From contig JAEZJW010000067.1 in the NCBI GenBank assembly GCA_023415595.1, positions 1 through 27,104 of the forward strand: a DNA stretch of 27,104 nt, written 5' to 3'. The position numbers were made by a program, and so were the translations under genes. The notes under the pieces are model-generated. The model saw nothing but the letters and a program-made list of their open reading frames with translations, did no database searches and was not told the DNA's origin. Of the stretch, positions 6,940 through 15,738 are shown one piece after another; position 1 is the first letter of the stretch, and each line of letters opens with the position of its first letter. The DNA is from Bacillota bacterium. GTDB taxonomy: Bacteria; Bacillota; Clostridia; Lachnospirales; Lachnospiraceae.

Positions 6940-8733
6940 ATGAAGATACAGGAATACTTAAAAAATCACAGATTAATTGCAGACGGTTCCATGGGGACCT
7001 ATTATTCGAGCCTGGTGAATCAACCGGGGGCTTATTCCGAACGGGCGAACCTGAATGCTCCGGAAATGATAGAACAGATACATAGGGATTACATTAACGC
7101 CGGAGCCGTTATAATCAGAACGAATACCTTTGCAGCTAACCGACACGCTTTGAATATAGATGCTGAAGAACGAAAAGAGTTGGTGGAAGTAGCCTGCCAC
7201 ATCGCGAAGAAAGCAGTTTCTGAAGCAGTGCATCCGACAGCCGATCAGAGGAAGGTCTGGATTCTGGGGGATATCGGACCCATTCCGGCTGATGCCGGTT
7301 CGACAGAGGAAGAGATATTAGAGGAATACCTGGCCCTCTGCGACATCTTCCTGCAGGAAGGATTGGATGGGATTCATTTTGAGACCTTTGATAGTTTGAA
7401 ATACATTAGCAGGCTGGTTCCTTATATCAAGGATAAGAACCGGGATATGTTCCTTCTGGTAAGCTTCTCCTTGAATAAGAATGGTTATTCCTCAGCAGGT
7501 ATCAGTGCGAACAGGCTGCTGGAGCAAACTGCAGCCCAGGAGGGCATCGATGCCTGCGGCTTCAACTGCGGAGTCGGTTCCGGTCATATGCTGCAGCTTC
7601 TGAAGAAGGTTTCCTTTCCCTCTGATAAATTCCTCTATGCGGCTCCTAATGCCGGCTACCCGGAGCAGATGCAAAACCGTATGATCTTCATGGACAATGA
7701 GGTGTACTTTACTGACAATATGAAGAGGATAGCAGAGCTTGGGATCGATATGATCGGTGGCTGCTGCGGTACGACCCCGGAGTATATCCGTAGAATGGCG
7801 AAGGAGATAAAGCTTACCGGGGAGCAGGTGGTACGGATTCAGATTAAATCATCCGCTGAGGAGAACATACCAGAGGCCGGAAATGAGTTCTATGAGCTTT
7901 TCACGCAAGGGAAGAAGGTAGTCGCTGTTGAGCTTGATCCTCCTTTTGATGCCAATATCGATCATATCATGGAATGTGCCCATAGCCTGAAGGCTGTGAA
8001 GCCGGATATCATCACCTTCGCGGATTCACCGATGGGGAGAAGCAGAGTGGATTCCATCCTGATGGGGACGAAAATTGCAGAGGAGACAGGAATGAGAGTA
8101 ATGCCCCATGTCTGCTGCAGGGACCGGAACATGATTTCTATGAGGGCAGGAATACTCGGAGCATATATCCATGGGATCCGAAACCTCCTGTTAGTGACGG
8201 GGGATCCGGTACCCGGAGAGAGCCGGGTATCAACCACGGGAGTATTTGATTATAACTCCGTGCGTCTGATGGAATATGTGCAGGAGATGAATGTGGAGCA
8301 TTTCTCTAAGGAACCGATCTATTACGGTGGTGCTTTGAATTATAACCGGGGTTCACTGGAGAATGTTATCAATAAAATGAATCAGAAGATTACAGCCGGA
8401 GCGAAGTTCTTCCTGACCCAGCCCGTATTCTCGAAGGAGGATGCGGACAGGCTTAAAGAAATCAGAAGCAGGGTGGATACGAAGCTCCTATGTGGCATCA
8501 TGCCGTTGGTCAGCTACAGGAACGCTAACTTTATCAAGAATGAGCTCACCGGAATCCATGTGCCGGAGGAGATCGTGAACCGCTATCGCCCGGATATGTC
8601 CCGCGAAGAAGCGGAAATCACCGGAGCGCAGATTGCAAATGAAATCATCCAGGTGACGAAGGATTTTGCTGACGGTTACTATTTCATGCTTCCATTCAAC
8701 AGAGTGAGTCTGATGCAGAAAATTATCATATAA
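6940..8733 (+). CDS. Bifunctional homocysteine S-methyltransferase / methylenetetrahydrofolate reductase
   Basis: A 597-residue fusion like Bacillus YitJ. The N-terminal half (about 1-295) is a homocysteine-binding barrel with its zinc cysteines in place: Cys210 in GFNCGVGSG and Cys275-Cys276 in GGCCGTTPE. The C-terminal half (about 320-597, starting KKVVAVELDPPFDANID) is a methylene-THF reductase barrel that makes 5-methyl-THF using FAD. It therefore supplies the methyl donor for the MetH encoded two genes downstream and may itself methylate homocysteine from another donor. The start has a purine-rich site (AGGAAAGGG) upstream. It is first in an operon with the membrane protein (22-bp gap) and MetH. 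Family length is typical and no defect is visible. Confidence 0.9.
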   Translation: MKIQEYLKNHRLIADGSMGTYYSSLVNQPGAYSERANLNAPEMIEQIHRDYINAGAVIIRTNTFAANRHALNIDAEERKELVEVACHIAKKAVSEAVHPTADQRKVWILGDIGPIPADAGSTEEEILEEYLALCDIFLQEGLDGIHFETFDSLKYISRLVPYIKDKNRDMFLLVSFSLNKNGYSSAGISANRLLEQTAAQEGIDACGFNCGVGSGHMLQLLKKVSFPSDKFLYAAPNAGYPEQMQNRMIFMDNEVYFTDNMKRIAELGIDMIGGCCGTTPEYIRRMAKEIKLTGEQVVRIQIKSSAEENIPEAGNEFYELFTQGKKVVAVELDPPFDANIDHIMECAHSLKAVKPDIITFADSPMGRSRVDSILMGTKIAEETGMRVMPHVCCRDRNMISMRAGILGAYIHGIRNLLLVTGDPVPGESRVSTTGVFDYNSVRLMEYVQEMNVEHFSKEPIYYGGALNYNRGSLENVINKMNQKITAGAKFFLTQPVFSKEDADRLKEIRSRVDTKLLCGIMPLVSYRNANFIKNELTGIHVPEEIVNRYRPDMSREEAEITGAQIANEIIQVTKDFADGYYFMLPFNRVSLMQKIII

Positions 8734-8755
8734 TATTTGAAATGGGGAGGATCTG

Positions 8756-9385
8756 ATGAAGAAGAGTTTTATTATCATCGCAGTGGGGATATTATTACTG
8801 GCAATTGACCTAAGGATACCGGTAGGAGATATCTATCCGGAGATGTTAAAGGCAGAGGATCTGGGAAATGTATTCCAGGGGAAGGTAATTGACCATTTTA
8901 TCGGAACCCGTCCGCTTTTGGATGTGGTGCCGGACGTGCTTGGTTTTCTTCTGATCTTTCTTGGCTCCGTTATTCTGGCAAAGAAAAACTATAGGTTCCT
9001 CATAGCCGCGCTCTTGGCTCCGTCTGCAATCTTTCTTAGTCTTGTAATCCCGACTCTTGCTTACAATTTTCAGAGCAGGGAGCTGTATCTGAAAGCAGCA
9101 GGTTACAACTTTCTTCTGGTTGCAGTGGAAATAGCGATAGAGTTCTTCGTCATCCATGGCATCGTATCCGTCACCAATTGTCTGCAGAATAAGTGGCATA
9201 ATAATGAGCTACTGATCGGCTGGATTATCGCAATGATGAGTAAGGGAATGTTGTTAGGAATAGATTTCTTCTTTGGAGAGAAGCTGTTCTATTATCTCTA
9301 CTATATCGTTCTGATCGGAGCAACCTTGTTTTATCTTCATAGATTATATATTACCAGTAAATTCAAATTGGAGGAAGACCGATGA
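8756..9385 (+). CDS. Membrane protein of unknown function in the methionine operon
   Basis: A 209-residue integral membrane protein with about six hydrophobic segments (roughly 4-18, 58-77, 82-103, 117-140, 153-173 and 176-195). I do not recognise the family; no catalytic or transport motif stands out. GGGGAGG precedes the ATG. Its last four bases overlap the start of MetH (ATGA), so it is translationally coupled and almost certainly co-transcribed between the methylene-THF reductase fusion and MetH. That position suggests, but does not show, a link to methionine, homocysteine, folate or cobalamin supply. Confidence 0.75.
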   Translation: MKKSFIIIAVGILLLAIDLRIPVGDIYPEMLKAEDLGNVFQGKVIDHFIGTRPLLDVVPDVLGFLLIFLGSVILAKKNYRFLIAALLAPSAIFLSLVIPTLAYNFQSRELYLKAAGYNFLLVAVEIAIEFFVIHGIVSVTNCLQNKWHNNELLIGWIIAMMSKGMLLGIDFFFGEKLFYYLYYIVLIGATLFYLHRLYITSKFKLEEDR

Positions 9386-11865
9386 CGCAGCAGGAATTTA
9401 ATAATCTGACCCAATCGAAAATAGTCATACTGGATGGTGCTACCGGCAGTAACCTGCAGAAACGTGGTATGCCCACCGGAGTAAGTCCTGAGAAATGGAT
9501 GCTCGAAAACCGTGAGGTGATCCTTGGTCTCCAGAGAGAGTTCCTGGAGGCAGGGACGGACATCCTGTTTGCTCCGACCTTCACTGCCAACCGGATCAAG
9601 CTGAAGGAATATGGGCTTGAGGCTGAGCTTGAGCGGATCAATCGGGAGCTGGTTCGGGTCAGCAGAGAAGCGGCAGAAGCTTACCGATCAAAGACCGGAA
9701 ACAGTAGAAGTGTCTATATCGCGGCCGATGTAACTATGACCGGAGAACAGGTGGAGCCGATTGGAAAGCTGCCTTTCGAGGAACTGGTAGAGGTATATAA
9801 GGAGCAGTATAGGATCCTCCTTGCTGAGGGTGTGGATCTCTTTGTCATAGAAACGATGATGAGCCTGCAGGAATGCAGGGCTGCATTACTGGCAGCGAAG
9901 GAACTATGTGACCTTCCCGTCATGGTATCGCTGACCTTCAACGAAGCTGGACGTACTCTTTACGGTACAGATCCGAAGACAGCGATTACAGTACTTCAGA
10001 GCATGGGGGCAGCGGCGGTTGGAGTGAATTGCTCCACCGGTCCTGATAAGATGCATGGAATCATCAGAGAAATGAAGCAGTATGCCTACATTCCTATTAT
10101 GGCTAAGCCCAATGCAGGAATTCCTAAGCTGATTGATGGGAAGACCGTATTTCCGATGGGAGCGGAGGAATTCGCCGAGGAGATGTATCAGCTCGTTAAA
10201 GAGGGAGCCGGACTGATCGGTGGCTGCTGTGGGACGACGCCGGAGCACATCGGTAGGATGACGGAGCGGATCGCTGACCTGGCACCCCTACCGATCAATA
10301 CAGAGCATGTACGGGCGCTGACTACGGAACGCAGAACAACAGCAATCGATCTGGACAGGCGTTTCATGGTAGTCGGTGAAAGGATCAATCCGACCGGTAA
10401 GAAAGCCCTTCAGGCTGAGATGAAGGAGGGTAAATTTGAATTGGTTGCCCGCATGGCTGCTGAACAGGCTGAGCTTGGAGCGGATATTCTGGATATCAAT
10501 GTCGGTATGGGCGGTATTGACGAGAGGGAAGTGATGTTACAGGCGGTGCAGGAGGTCTTAAGGGTAACCGAGCTTCCTCTCTGTATAGACTCCAGTAATC
10601 CGGAGGTCATAGAAGCGGTTCTCAGGGTATATCCCGGCAGAGCACTGATTAATTCCATTTCTCTGGAGAAGAATAAGTTCGAGAAGCTGTTGCCGATTGC
10701 GAAGAAATATGGTGCGATGTTCATTCTGCTTCCGCTATCCGATCAGGGTATGCCTAAGGATATCGATGAGAAGAAGCAGATCATCCATACAGTAATCGAC
10801 CGTGCTTATGAGCTGGGACTTACGAAGGAAGATATCATTGTGGATGGGCTGGTCAATACCGTCGGTGCGAATAAGAGCGCAGCTCTGGAGGCTCTGGAAA
10901 CCATCCGTTATTGTAAGGAGGAACTGGGTCTGGCTACGATTGTTGGATTATCCAACATTTCCTTCGGACTTCCGGAGCGGCAGTTCATTAATAGCACCTT
11001 CCTTTCCCTGTGCGTGAAGGCAGGACTGACGATGGCAATAGCGAATCCGTCCCAGGATCTCCTGATGAATACGGCCTTTGCGGCTGATCTGCTGTTAGGC
11101 AGGGAGGGGGCAGCAGAACGGTATATCGAGAGAGTTGCCTTAAGACCTGTGGAACTGACTCCTGCCACAGGACCGAAGGCTGGAGATAAGGAGAAGCCGG
11201 TTGTTAAAGAGGAACCTGCGTTACCGGCCGGGAAAGCAGAGCTATTCCAGGCTGTATTAAAAGGAAATCGTTCCGGAATCGTTGCACTCGTAAAGAAGGA
11301 ATTGGAACAGGGAGCTGCTCCGGAACAAATAATAGAAGAGGTACTGATCCCGGCGATCAATGAGGTGGGACGGTTATTTGACCGCCAGATTTATTTCCTT
11401 CCCCAGCTGATTTCCGGTGCGGAGGCCATGAAGCTTGCCATCGATTATCTGGAACCGCTGCTTGCGAAGGATGCTCAGGCGAAGAGCCAGGGAACCGTTA
11501 TTATCGCCACTGTAGCAGGTGATATCCATGACATCGGTAAGAACCTGGTTGCCCTGATGCTGAAGAACTATGGTTATCGGATCATTGACCTCGGCAAGGA
11601 TGTACCCTCAGAACAAATTATCCTTACTGCAAAGGAAGAGGCTGCGGATATTATTGCAGTTTCTGCTTTGATGACGACGACCATGGTGGAAATGAAGCGT
11701 ATCGTCCGTATGGTAAAGGAAGCCGGATTGAAGACAAAGGTCATTATCGGCGGAGCTGTTACAACGGAAGGCTATGCGGAGGAAATCGGTGCGGACGGAT
11801 ATTCTCCTGATGCCCAGACTGCGGTTGCTTTGGTCAGAAGACTGACGGAGAAAGCGGAAGACTGA
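9382..11865 (+). CDS. metH: Cobalamin-dependent methionine synthase, short form
   Basis: An 827-residue methionine synthase that transfers the methyl group of 5-methyl-THF to homocysteine through B12. Modules in order: homocysteine barrel (about 1-300; zinc ligands Cys217 and Cys282-Cys283), pterin-binding barrel (about 326-570, GERINPTGKK at its start), a Pro/Glu/Lys linker (about 595-620), a helical cobalamin cap, and a B12-binding Rossmann domain with the DxHxxG motif at 714-719 (His716 as lower cobalt ligand). The C-terminal AdoMet-dependent reactivation domain of E. coli MetH is absent, as in many Firmicutes, so reactivation needs a separate partner that is not in this window. It is the last gene of the operon and ends in a very strong terminator. 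Confidence 0.92.
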   Translation: MTQQEFNNLTQSKIVILDGATGSNLQKRGMPTGVSPEKWMLENREVILGLQREFLEAGTDILFAPTFTANRIKLKEYGLEAELERINRELVRVSREAAEAYRSKTGNSRSVYIAADVTMTGEQVEPIGKLPFEELVEVYKEQYRILLAEGVDLFVIETMMSLQECRAALLAAKELCDLPVMVSLTFNEAGRTLYGTDPKTAITVLQSMGAAAVGVNCSTGPDKMHGIIREMKQYAYIPIMAKPNAGIPKLIDGKTVFPMGAEEFAEEMYQLVKEGAGLIGGCCGTTPEHIGRMTERIADLAPLPINTEHVRALTTERRTTAIDLDRRFMVVGERINPTGKKALQAEMKEGKFELVARMAAEQAELGADILDINVGMGGIDEREVMLQAVQEVLRVTELPLCIDSSNPEVIEAVLRVYPGRALINSISLEKNKFEKLLPIAKKYGAMFILLPLSDQGMPKDIDEKKQIIHTVIDRAYELGLTKEDIIVDGLVNTVGANKSAALEALETIRYCKEELGLATIVGLSNISFGLPERQFINSTFLSLCVKAGLTMAIANPSQDLLMNTAFAADLLLGREGAAERYIERVALRPVELTPATGPKAGDKEKPVVKEEPALPAGKAELFQAVLKGNRSGIVALVKKELEQGAAPEQIIEEVLIPAINEVGRLFDRQIYFLPQLISGAEAMKLAIDYLEPLLAKDAQAKSQGTVIIATVAGDIHDIGKNLVALMLKNYGYRIIDLGKDVPSEQIILTAKEEAADIIAVSALMTTTMVEMKRIVRMVKEAGLKTKVIIGGAVTTEGYAEEIGADGYSPDAQTAVALVRRLTEKAED

Positions 11866-11925
11866 TCCACAAATGATGGAATACAGGTGTTATGGCTATT
11901 ATGTAGGCTATGAGTAATTATACAG

Positions 11926-11982
11926 CGTAAGTCAATAATAATTTATCGTTTTACGATAAATTATTATTGACTTACGTTTTTT
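11926..11982 (+). terminator. Very strong terminator of the methionine operon
   Basis: A perfect 23-bp stem (11926-11948 with 11954-11976), a 5-nt loop, then six T residues (11977-11982). The stem is far longer than most intrinsic terminators. Confidence 0.9.
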
Positions 11983-11995
11983 GTTGTGATATATT
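11967..11995 (+). promoter_or_regulatory. Promoter overlapping the metH terminator
   Basis: TTGACT (11967-11972) lies inside the 3' arm of the terminator stem, followed by a 17-bp spacer and TATATT (11990-11995). It would drive the DUF2975/XRE pair. Confidence 0.6.
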
Positions 11996-12090
11996 CTGAT
12001 TAAGGAAGTGAAAGGAAGCATTCCGGAATGTTAACTTCCATCATAGAAAACTCTGGGATATGATAGGGTTTGAATACAGGAGGAGTTTCA

Positions 12091-12540
12091 ATGAAGAAAA
12101 CACCGTTAGTGATATTTACAAAATGGCTCATCGATTTTATGTTTTACAGCGGAATAATTATTGTATTGAGTGTACCGTGGTTATTTCGTGTGGCTGGGAG
12201 ATACTTTGATATTTTTAATGATTATTACCTTCCGTTTTGCGTTATCTTCATGGTTTCGGGGGGATTTGCCCTGTTCATTATCCACGATTTAAGAAGGATA
12301 TTCTATACCGTAGTGAAAGCGGATCCTTTTGTAAGGGAGAATGTCAGGTCGCTAAAACGGATGGGGAACTGCGCTTTCATCATTGCACTGTTCATGACCG
12401 TGAAGCTGGTTTTCGTAATAACTCCGGCTACCCTGGTTCTGATTGTTGTTTTTCTGGTAGCAGGTCTGTTCTCACTGGTGCTTTCCCAAGTCTTTGACCA
12501 GGCGGTAACCTACAAACAAGAGAACGATCTTACCATATAG
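12091..12540 (+). CDS. DUF2975 family membrane protein
   Basis: A 149-residue integral membrane protein with four hydrophobic segments (about 9-33, 47-68, 92-112 and 114-135), matching DUF2975 (YoaS-like) proteins. The start is placed at ATG 12091, with AGGAGGAG 5 nt upstream; an in-frame TTG at 12070 would add seven residues but has no such site. A 12-bp gap separates it from a small XRE repressor. The DUF2975-XRE pair recurs widely in Firmicutes; the membrane protein's function is unknown. A role in sensing or envelope stress is only a guess. Confidence 0.8.
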   Translation: MKKTPLVIFTKWLIDFMFYSGIIIVLSVPWLFRVAGRYFDIFNDYYLPFCVIFMVSGGFALFIIHDLRRIFYTVVKADPFVRENVRSLKRMGNCAFIIALFMTVKLVFVITPATLVLIVVFLVAGLFSLVLSQVFDQAVTYKQENDLTI

Positions 12541-12552
12541 AGGAGGTGCCGG

Positions 12553-12759
12553 ATGATTGTTGTTAATTTAGACGTAGTAATGGCACAGAGGAAAATCGGA
12601 CTTACCGAGCTGGCTGAGAAGGTTGGCATCACTTTGGCAAATCTGTCAATTCTAAAGAATAATAAGGCAAAGGCCATCCGATTTGAAACCCTGGAAGCAA
12701 TCTGCAGTGCCCTCAATTGTCAGCCGGGGGACATCCTGGCTTATGAGAAGGACGAATGA
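12553..12759 (+). CDS. Small XRE/Cro-type HTH regulator
   Basis: A 68-residue DNA-binding protein that is essentially one Cro/C1 helix-turn-helix domain: LTELAEKVGI forms the first helices, LANLSILKNNKAKAIRF the recognition region, and ETLEAICSALNCQPGDILAYE the family's typical end. AGGAGGT lies 5 nt before the ATG. It follows the DUF2975 gene by 12 bp, so the two are co-transcribed. It probably regulates this locus, possibly through the palindromic promoter region before 12091 or the DUF4173 gene downstream; the target is not shown by the sequence. Confidence 0.88.
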   Translation: MIVVNLDVVMAQRKIGLTELAEKVGITLANLSILKNNKAKAIRFETLEAICSALNCQPGDILAYEKDE

Positions 12760-12893
12760 ATTGGCAGGACTGCTCGCTGTTTGACTTAAGATCAAACGAA
12801 ATGCTGTAACCGGACGGAAAGGAAACGGCAAGAAAATAGTAAAGATAGAATTCATATGGAACATTTGTTGAAGATAAGGAGGAATTATTGTAT

Positions 12894-14471
12894 ATGACAA
12901 AACTGAATCAAGGCCTTCCGGAAACCGGGAAGGTAACCAATGCCGCAGAGACCGGTTCTTTCGTTGAAAGAGAAGAGTCATCCCTGCTTAGGAAAGTGCG
13001 CCAAAATTACGGAATCTTTGCCGGAATCAGCCTGATCTTCGGCGTCACCTTTACATTTTTATTCTATCAGGCGGGCTTTGGATTAAACAGTCTTCTGTTT
13101 AATGCGATTATGACGGGATTATTGATGACTATTTCCCGGAAACTGGAGCTGCCCATCAGGAAGGAGATGATCCTGTGCTATGGAGGGGCAATCCTTCTTG
13201 GTTTGTCGAGCATGTTGACAGCCAGTGATAAGCTTCATTTATTGAACACTCTGGGTAGCTTGTTTCTGCTGGATGTCTCCCTTCTATTACAATTCAAGGC
13301 AAAGGAACAATGGGATTTTACAGGCTTCCTGACAAGCTTCCTTCTGCTGCCGTTGAAAAGTCTCGGTTCCCTCGGAATGCCTTTCCTGGATGGCAACAGG
13401 TATTTTAAGAAAACCAGACTACTGAAGAATGACAACATCAGAAATACCTTAATTGGATTGATCCTTGCCATTCCCCTGCTGCTGATTGTTACAGTCCTGC
13501 TTTCCAGTGCCGATCTGCTGTTTGGGAAGATCACCGCGGGGATATCCGACACACTTTTTTCCGGCGATATTTATCTTATCTTCCTGATGGTCTTCCTTGC
13601 CTTTATCGCATGTTATTGTATCATCTGCGGGGCAGCGGGTCAGTCAATGGAACAGCGGAAGGTCAGAGTAAAAGCTGATCCGGTTGCGGCCATTACTGTT
13701 ACCTCACTTTTATTATCAGTTTACATTGTATTTAGTGTGATCCAGGCAATGTATCTGTTTCTGGGGGGAAGCTTTGAGCTTCCGGCTGAGTTTACTTATT
13801 CGGAATATGCCAGAAGAGGCTTTTTTGAACTGCTGGCGGTTACCTGCTTCAACATCCTCCTGATTCTGTTCTGTATGAATGTATTCAAGGAGAGTAAGCC
13901 CTTAAGGTACCTGCTGACCGCTATAACAACCTGTACCTATGTGATGATTGCCTCTTCCGCTTACCGGATGTTCCTTTATATCGGGGAATACCACTTAACC
14001 TTTTTGAGAGTTTTCGTCCTCCTATTCCTGCTGATTGATGCCCTCTTACTGGCAGGAATTATTCTATCGCTCTACCGGAAAGACTTTCCCCTGTTCGGTT
14101 ACTGTGTTACGATCATCTCACTTTGTTACCTGATATTCTCCTTAGGCAAACCTGATGCCTTAATCGCATCCTACTATATTGCCCATACCCAGGAAGCAGA
14201 ACTGGACCTTAAGTTCCTGACTACGGAGCTTTCCTATGATGCAGCGAAGGAAGTTCTTCCGGTATTGCAGGAGGTATACGGGGAATTATCGGAGGGTGAC
14301 CTTGTAAATCAACCATATCAAGACGACGATTATAGTTTTACGAGAAATGATGTCCGCAGCTATTATGAAGGTATCTCCAACAGAAGAGAAGAGAACGGAA
14401 TCAGAGGGTTTAATTTATCAGTCTATCAGGCTGATAGTAACGCTGCAAAATATTCTATAAAATGGGAATAA
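12894..14471 (+). CDS. DUF4173 multi-pass membrane protein
   Basis: About 525 residues with roughly 10-12 hydrophobic segments between residues 40 and 440, then a soluble C-terminal tail of ~90 residues (TTELSYDAAKEVLPVL onward). Sequence style and its place after DUF2975 and XRE genes fit the DUF4173 (formerly DUF4153-like) membrane family, which has no established function. The start could be ATG 12894 (11 nt after AAGGAGG) or TTG 12888 (5 nt after it). The 134-bp gap after the XRE gene holds no convincing promoter, so it may belong to the same transcript. No catalytic motif is seen. Confidence 0.7.
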   Translation: MTKLNQGLPETGKVTNAAETGSFVEREESSLLRKVRQNYGIFAGISLIFGVTFTFLFYQAGFGLNSLLFNAIMTGLLMTISRKLELPIRKEMILCYGGAILLGLSSMLTASDKLHLLNTLGSLFLLDVSLLLQFKAKEQWDFTGFLTSFLLLPLKSLGSLGMPFLDGNRYFKKTRLLKNDNIRNTLIGLILAIPLLLIVTVLLSSADLLFGKITAGISDTLFSGDIYLIFLMVFLAFIACYCIICGAAGQSMEQRKVRVKADPVAAITVTSLLLSVYIVFSVIQAMYLFLGGSFELPAEFTYSEYARRGFFELLAVTCFNILLILFCMNVFKESKPLRYLLTAITTCTYVMIASSAYRMFLYIGEYHLTFLRVFVLLFLLIDALLLAGIILSLYRKDFPLFGYCVTIISLCYLIFSLGKPDALIASYYIAHTQEAELDLKFLTTELSYDAAKEVLPVLQEVYGELSEGDLVNQPYQDDDYSFTRNDVRSYYEGISNRREENGIRGFNLSVYQADSNAAKYSIKWE

Positions 14472-14498
14472 TAAATGCAATAAGTACCATTCTTCCCA

Positions 14499-14526
14499 TT
14501 CACAAACCCGGAAGATGTGTTATAAT
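14499..14526 (+). promoter_or_regulatory. Promoter directly before the structured element
   Basis: TTCACA (14499-14504), a 16-bp spacer and TATAAT (14521-14526). The predicted transcript would begin at about 14532-14535, just before the first pairing strand at 14537. Confidence 0.5.
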
Positions 14527-14536
14527 GTTCACAGTA

Positions 14537-14686
14537 GGCGGATTAGTCGCTGGAAATAATAGCTGTCTATCGAGCTTGCTCAAATAGACGGCATTATTTT
14601 CAGGGATAAACGTAGTGTGAGCGAGAAGGCGCAGCCTTTGAGCTCCTAATCCGCCGTAAAGGCGGATATCAGTTAATTAATCCGCC
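14537..14686 (+). ncRNA. Candidate structured RNA or palindromic repeat with two alternative folds
   Basis: Outer stem: GGCGGATTAG (14537-14546) with its complement (14646-14655). Inside are an approximately 20-bp hairpin (14550-14570 with 14584-14603, a few G-U pairs, a C-U-U-G apical loop) and a small hairpin AAGGC/GCCTT (14626-14630 with 14634-14638), giving a three-way-junction layout. Two further blocks, GGCGGAT (14661-14667) and ATCCGCC (14680-14686), can pair with each other. Alternatively 14649-14655 pairs with 14661-14667 and the first block with the last. A promoter sits immediately upstream and the glycosyltransferase start codon 36 bp downstream. It matches no RNA family I recognise and could instead be a dispersed repeat. 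Confidence 0.5.
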
Positions 14687-14722
14687 GTTATTATATCCTA
14701 TTCATTCAAGGGAGATCATAAT

Positions 14723-15712
14723 ATGGATATCAATCATCCCACAGAAAGCTTTTCACTTACAGAGAATAAATCTGACCTAAACTCCTTAACGGTCGATGTC
14801 ATCATCCCGGTTTATCACCCGGATCATAAATTTAATCTGCTCCTGGACAAGCTAAGCAAGCAGACGAAGAAGCCGGACCGTATCCTGATTCTTCATACAG
14901 TTGAGAAACCGGGGGAATCTCTGGTGCTGCCAAGTCTAGGTGATCTCAAAATAACAGTCCTGCCGATTGATAAGAAGGAATTCGATCATGGAGGTACCAG
15001 GAAATTCGGTGCTTCTAGGTCAGAGGCTGATATTCTGATGTTTATGACACAGGATGCTTTGCCCGAGGATGAATACCTGATTGTAAATTTACTGAAGCCC
15101 TACCAAAATCAGAAGGTGGCAGCAACCTATGCGAGACAGCTGCCCGGTGAGGATGCAGATATCCTGGAGCGTTACACCAGAGCCTTTAATTATCCGAAGA
15201 CCAGCAAGATCAAATCCTCAGAGGACATTAAGGAGCTGGGGATCAAGACCTTCTTCTGCTCCAATGTCTGTGCAACCTACCGTAATGAAATCTATACGAA
15301 GCTTGGCGGTTTTGTGGACAGGACCATCTTCAACGAGGATATGATCATGGCCTTTCAGATCATTGGCTCCGGATATAAAATCGCTTATAATGCCGAGGCT
15401 AAGGTACTTCATTCCCACAGGTATTCCTATCTGCAGCAATTCACAAGGAATTTCGACCTTGGGGTATCCCATAAGGAATATGCGGAGTATTTCCATAGTG
15501 TAAAATCCGAATCCGAGGGAATGAAGCTGGTCAAGCAGACCTTAAAATACCTGATAGAGCATAAGCAGTATTTGTTGATTCCGGATCTGATCATGAATTC
15601 GGGCTTTAAGTACCTGGGTTATCGGATGGGTGTCAATTACCGCAAATTACCTCATAGCCTGGTGATAAGCTTCAGCATGAATAAGTCCTACTGGAGAAAC
15701 AACGATAAATAA
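14723..15712 (+). CDS. Family 2 glycosyltransferase, rhamnosyltransferase-like
   Basis: A 329-residue GT2 (GT-A fold) enzyme, probably cytosolic at the membrane face and adding sugars to a cell-surface polysaccharide. It has the N-terminal VDVIIPVYHP strand, the EFDHGGTRKFGASRS segment found in rhamnosyltransferase-like GT2 enzymes, TQDA in place of the usual donor-site DXD, and NEDMIMA as the likely catalytic acidic loop. AAGGGAG precedes the ATG. It follows the candidate structured RNA at 14537-14686 and is followed after 26 bp by a second GT2 gene, so the two probably act in the same glycan pathway. The donor sugar is inferred from resemblance only. Confidence 0.8.
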   Translation: MDINHPTESFSLTENKSDLNSLTVDVIIPVYHPDHKFNLLLDKLSKQTKKPDRILILHTVEKPGESLVLPSLGDLKITVLPIDKKEFDHGGTRKFGASRSEADILMFMTQDALPEDEYLIVNLLKPYQNQKVAATYARQLPGEDADILERYTRAFNYPKTSKIKSSEDIKELGIKTFFCSNVCATYRNEIYTKLGGFVDRTIFNEDMIMAFQIIGSGYKIAYNAEAKVLHSHRYSYLQQFTRNFDLGVSHKEYAEYFHSVKSESEGMKLVKQTLKYLIEHKQYLLIPDLIMNSGFKYLGYRMGVNYRKLPHSLVISFSMNKSYWRNNDK

Positions 15713-15738
15713 ACCGTAAGGATATATAGGAGAGAAAA

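Noticed and set aside
10908..11360. 150-codon minus-strand frame opposite metH
   Set aside because: Shadow of the MetH reading frame; Ser/Ala-rich without recognisable motifs.
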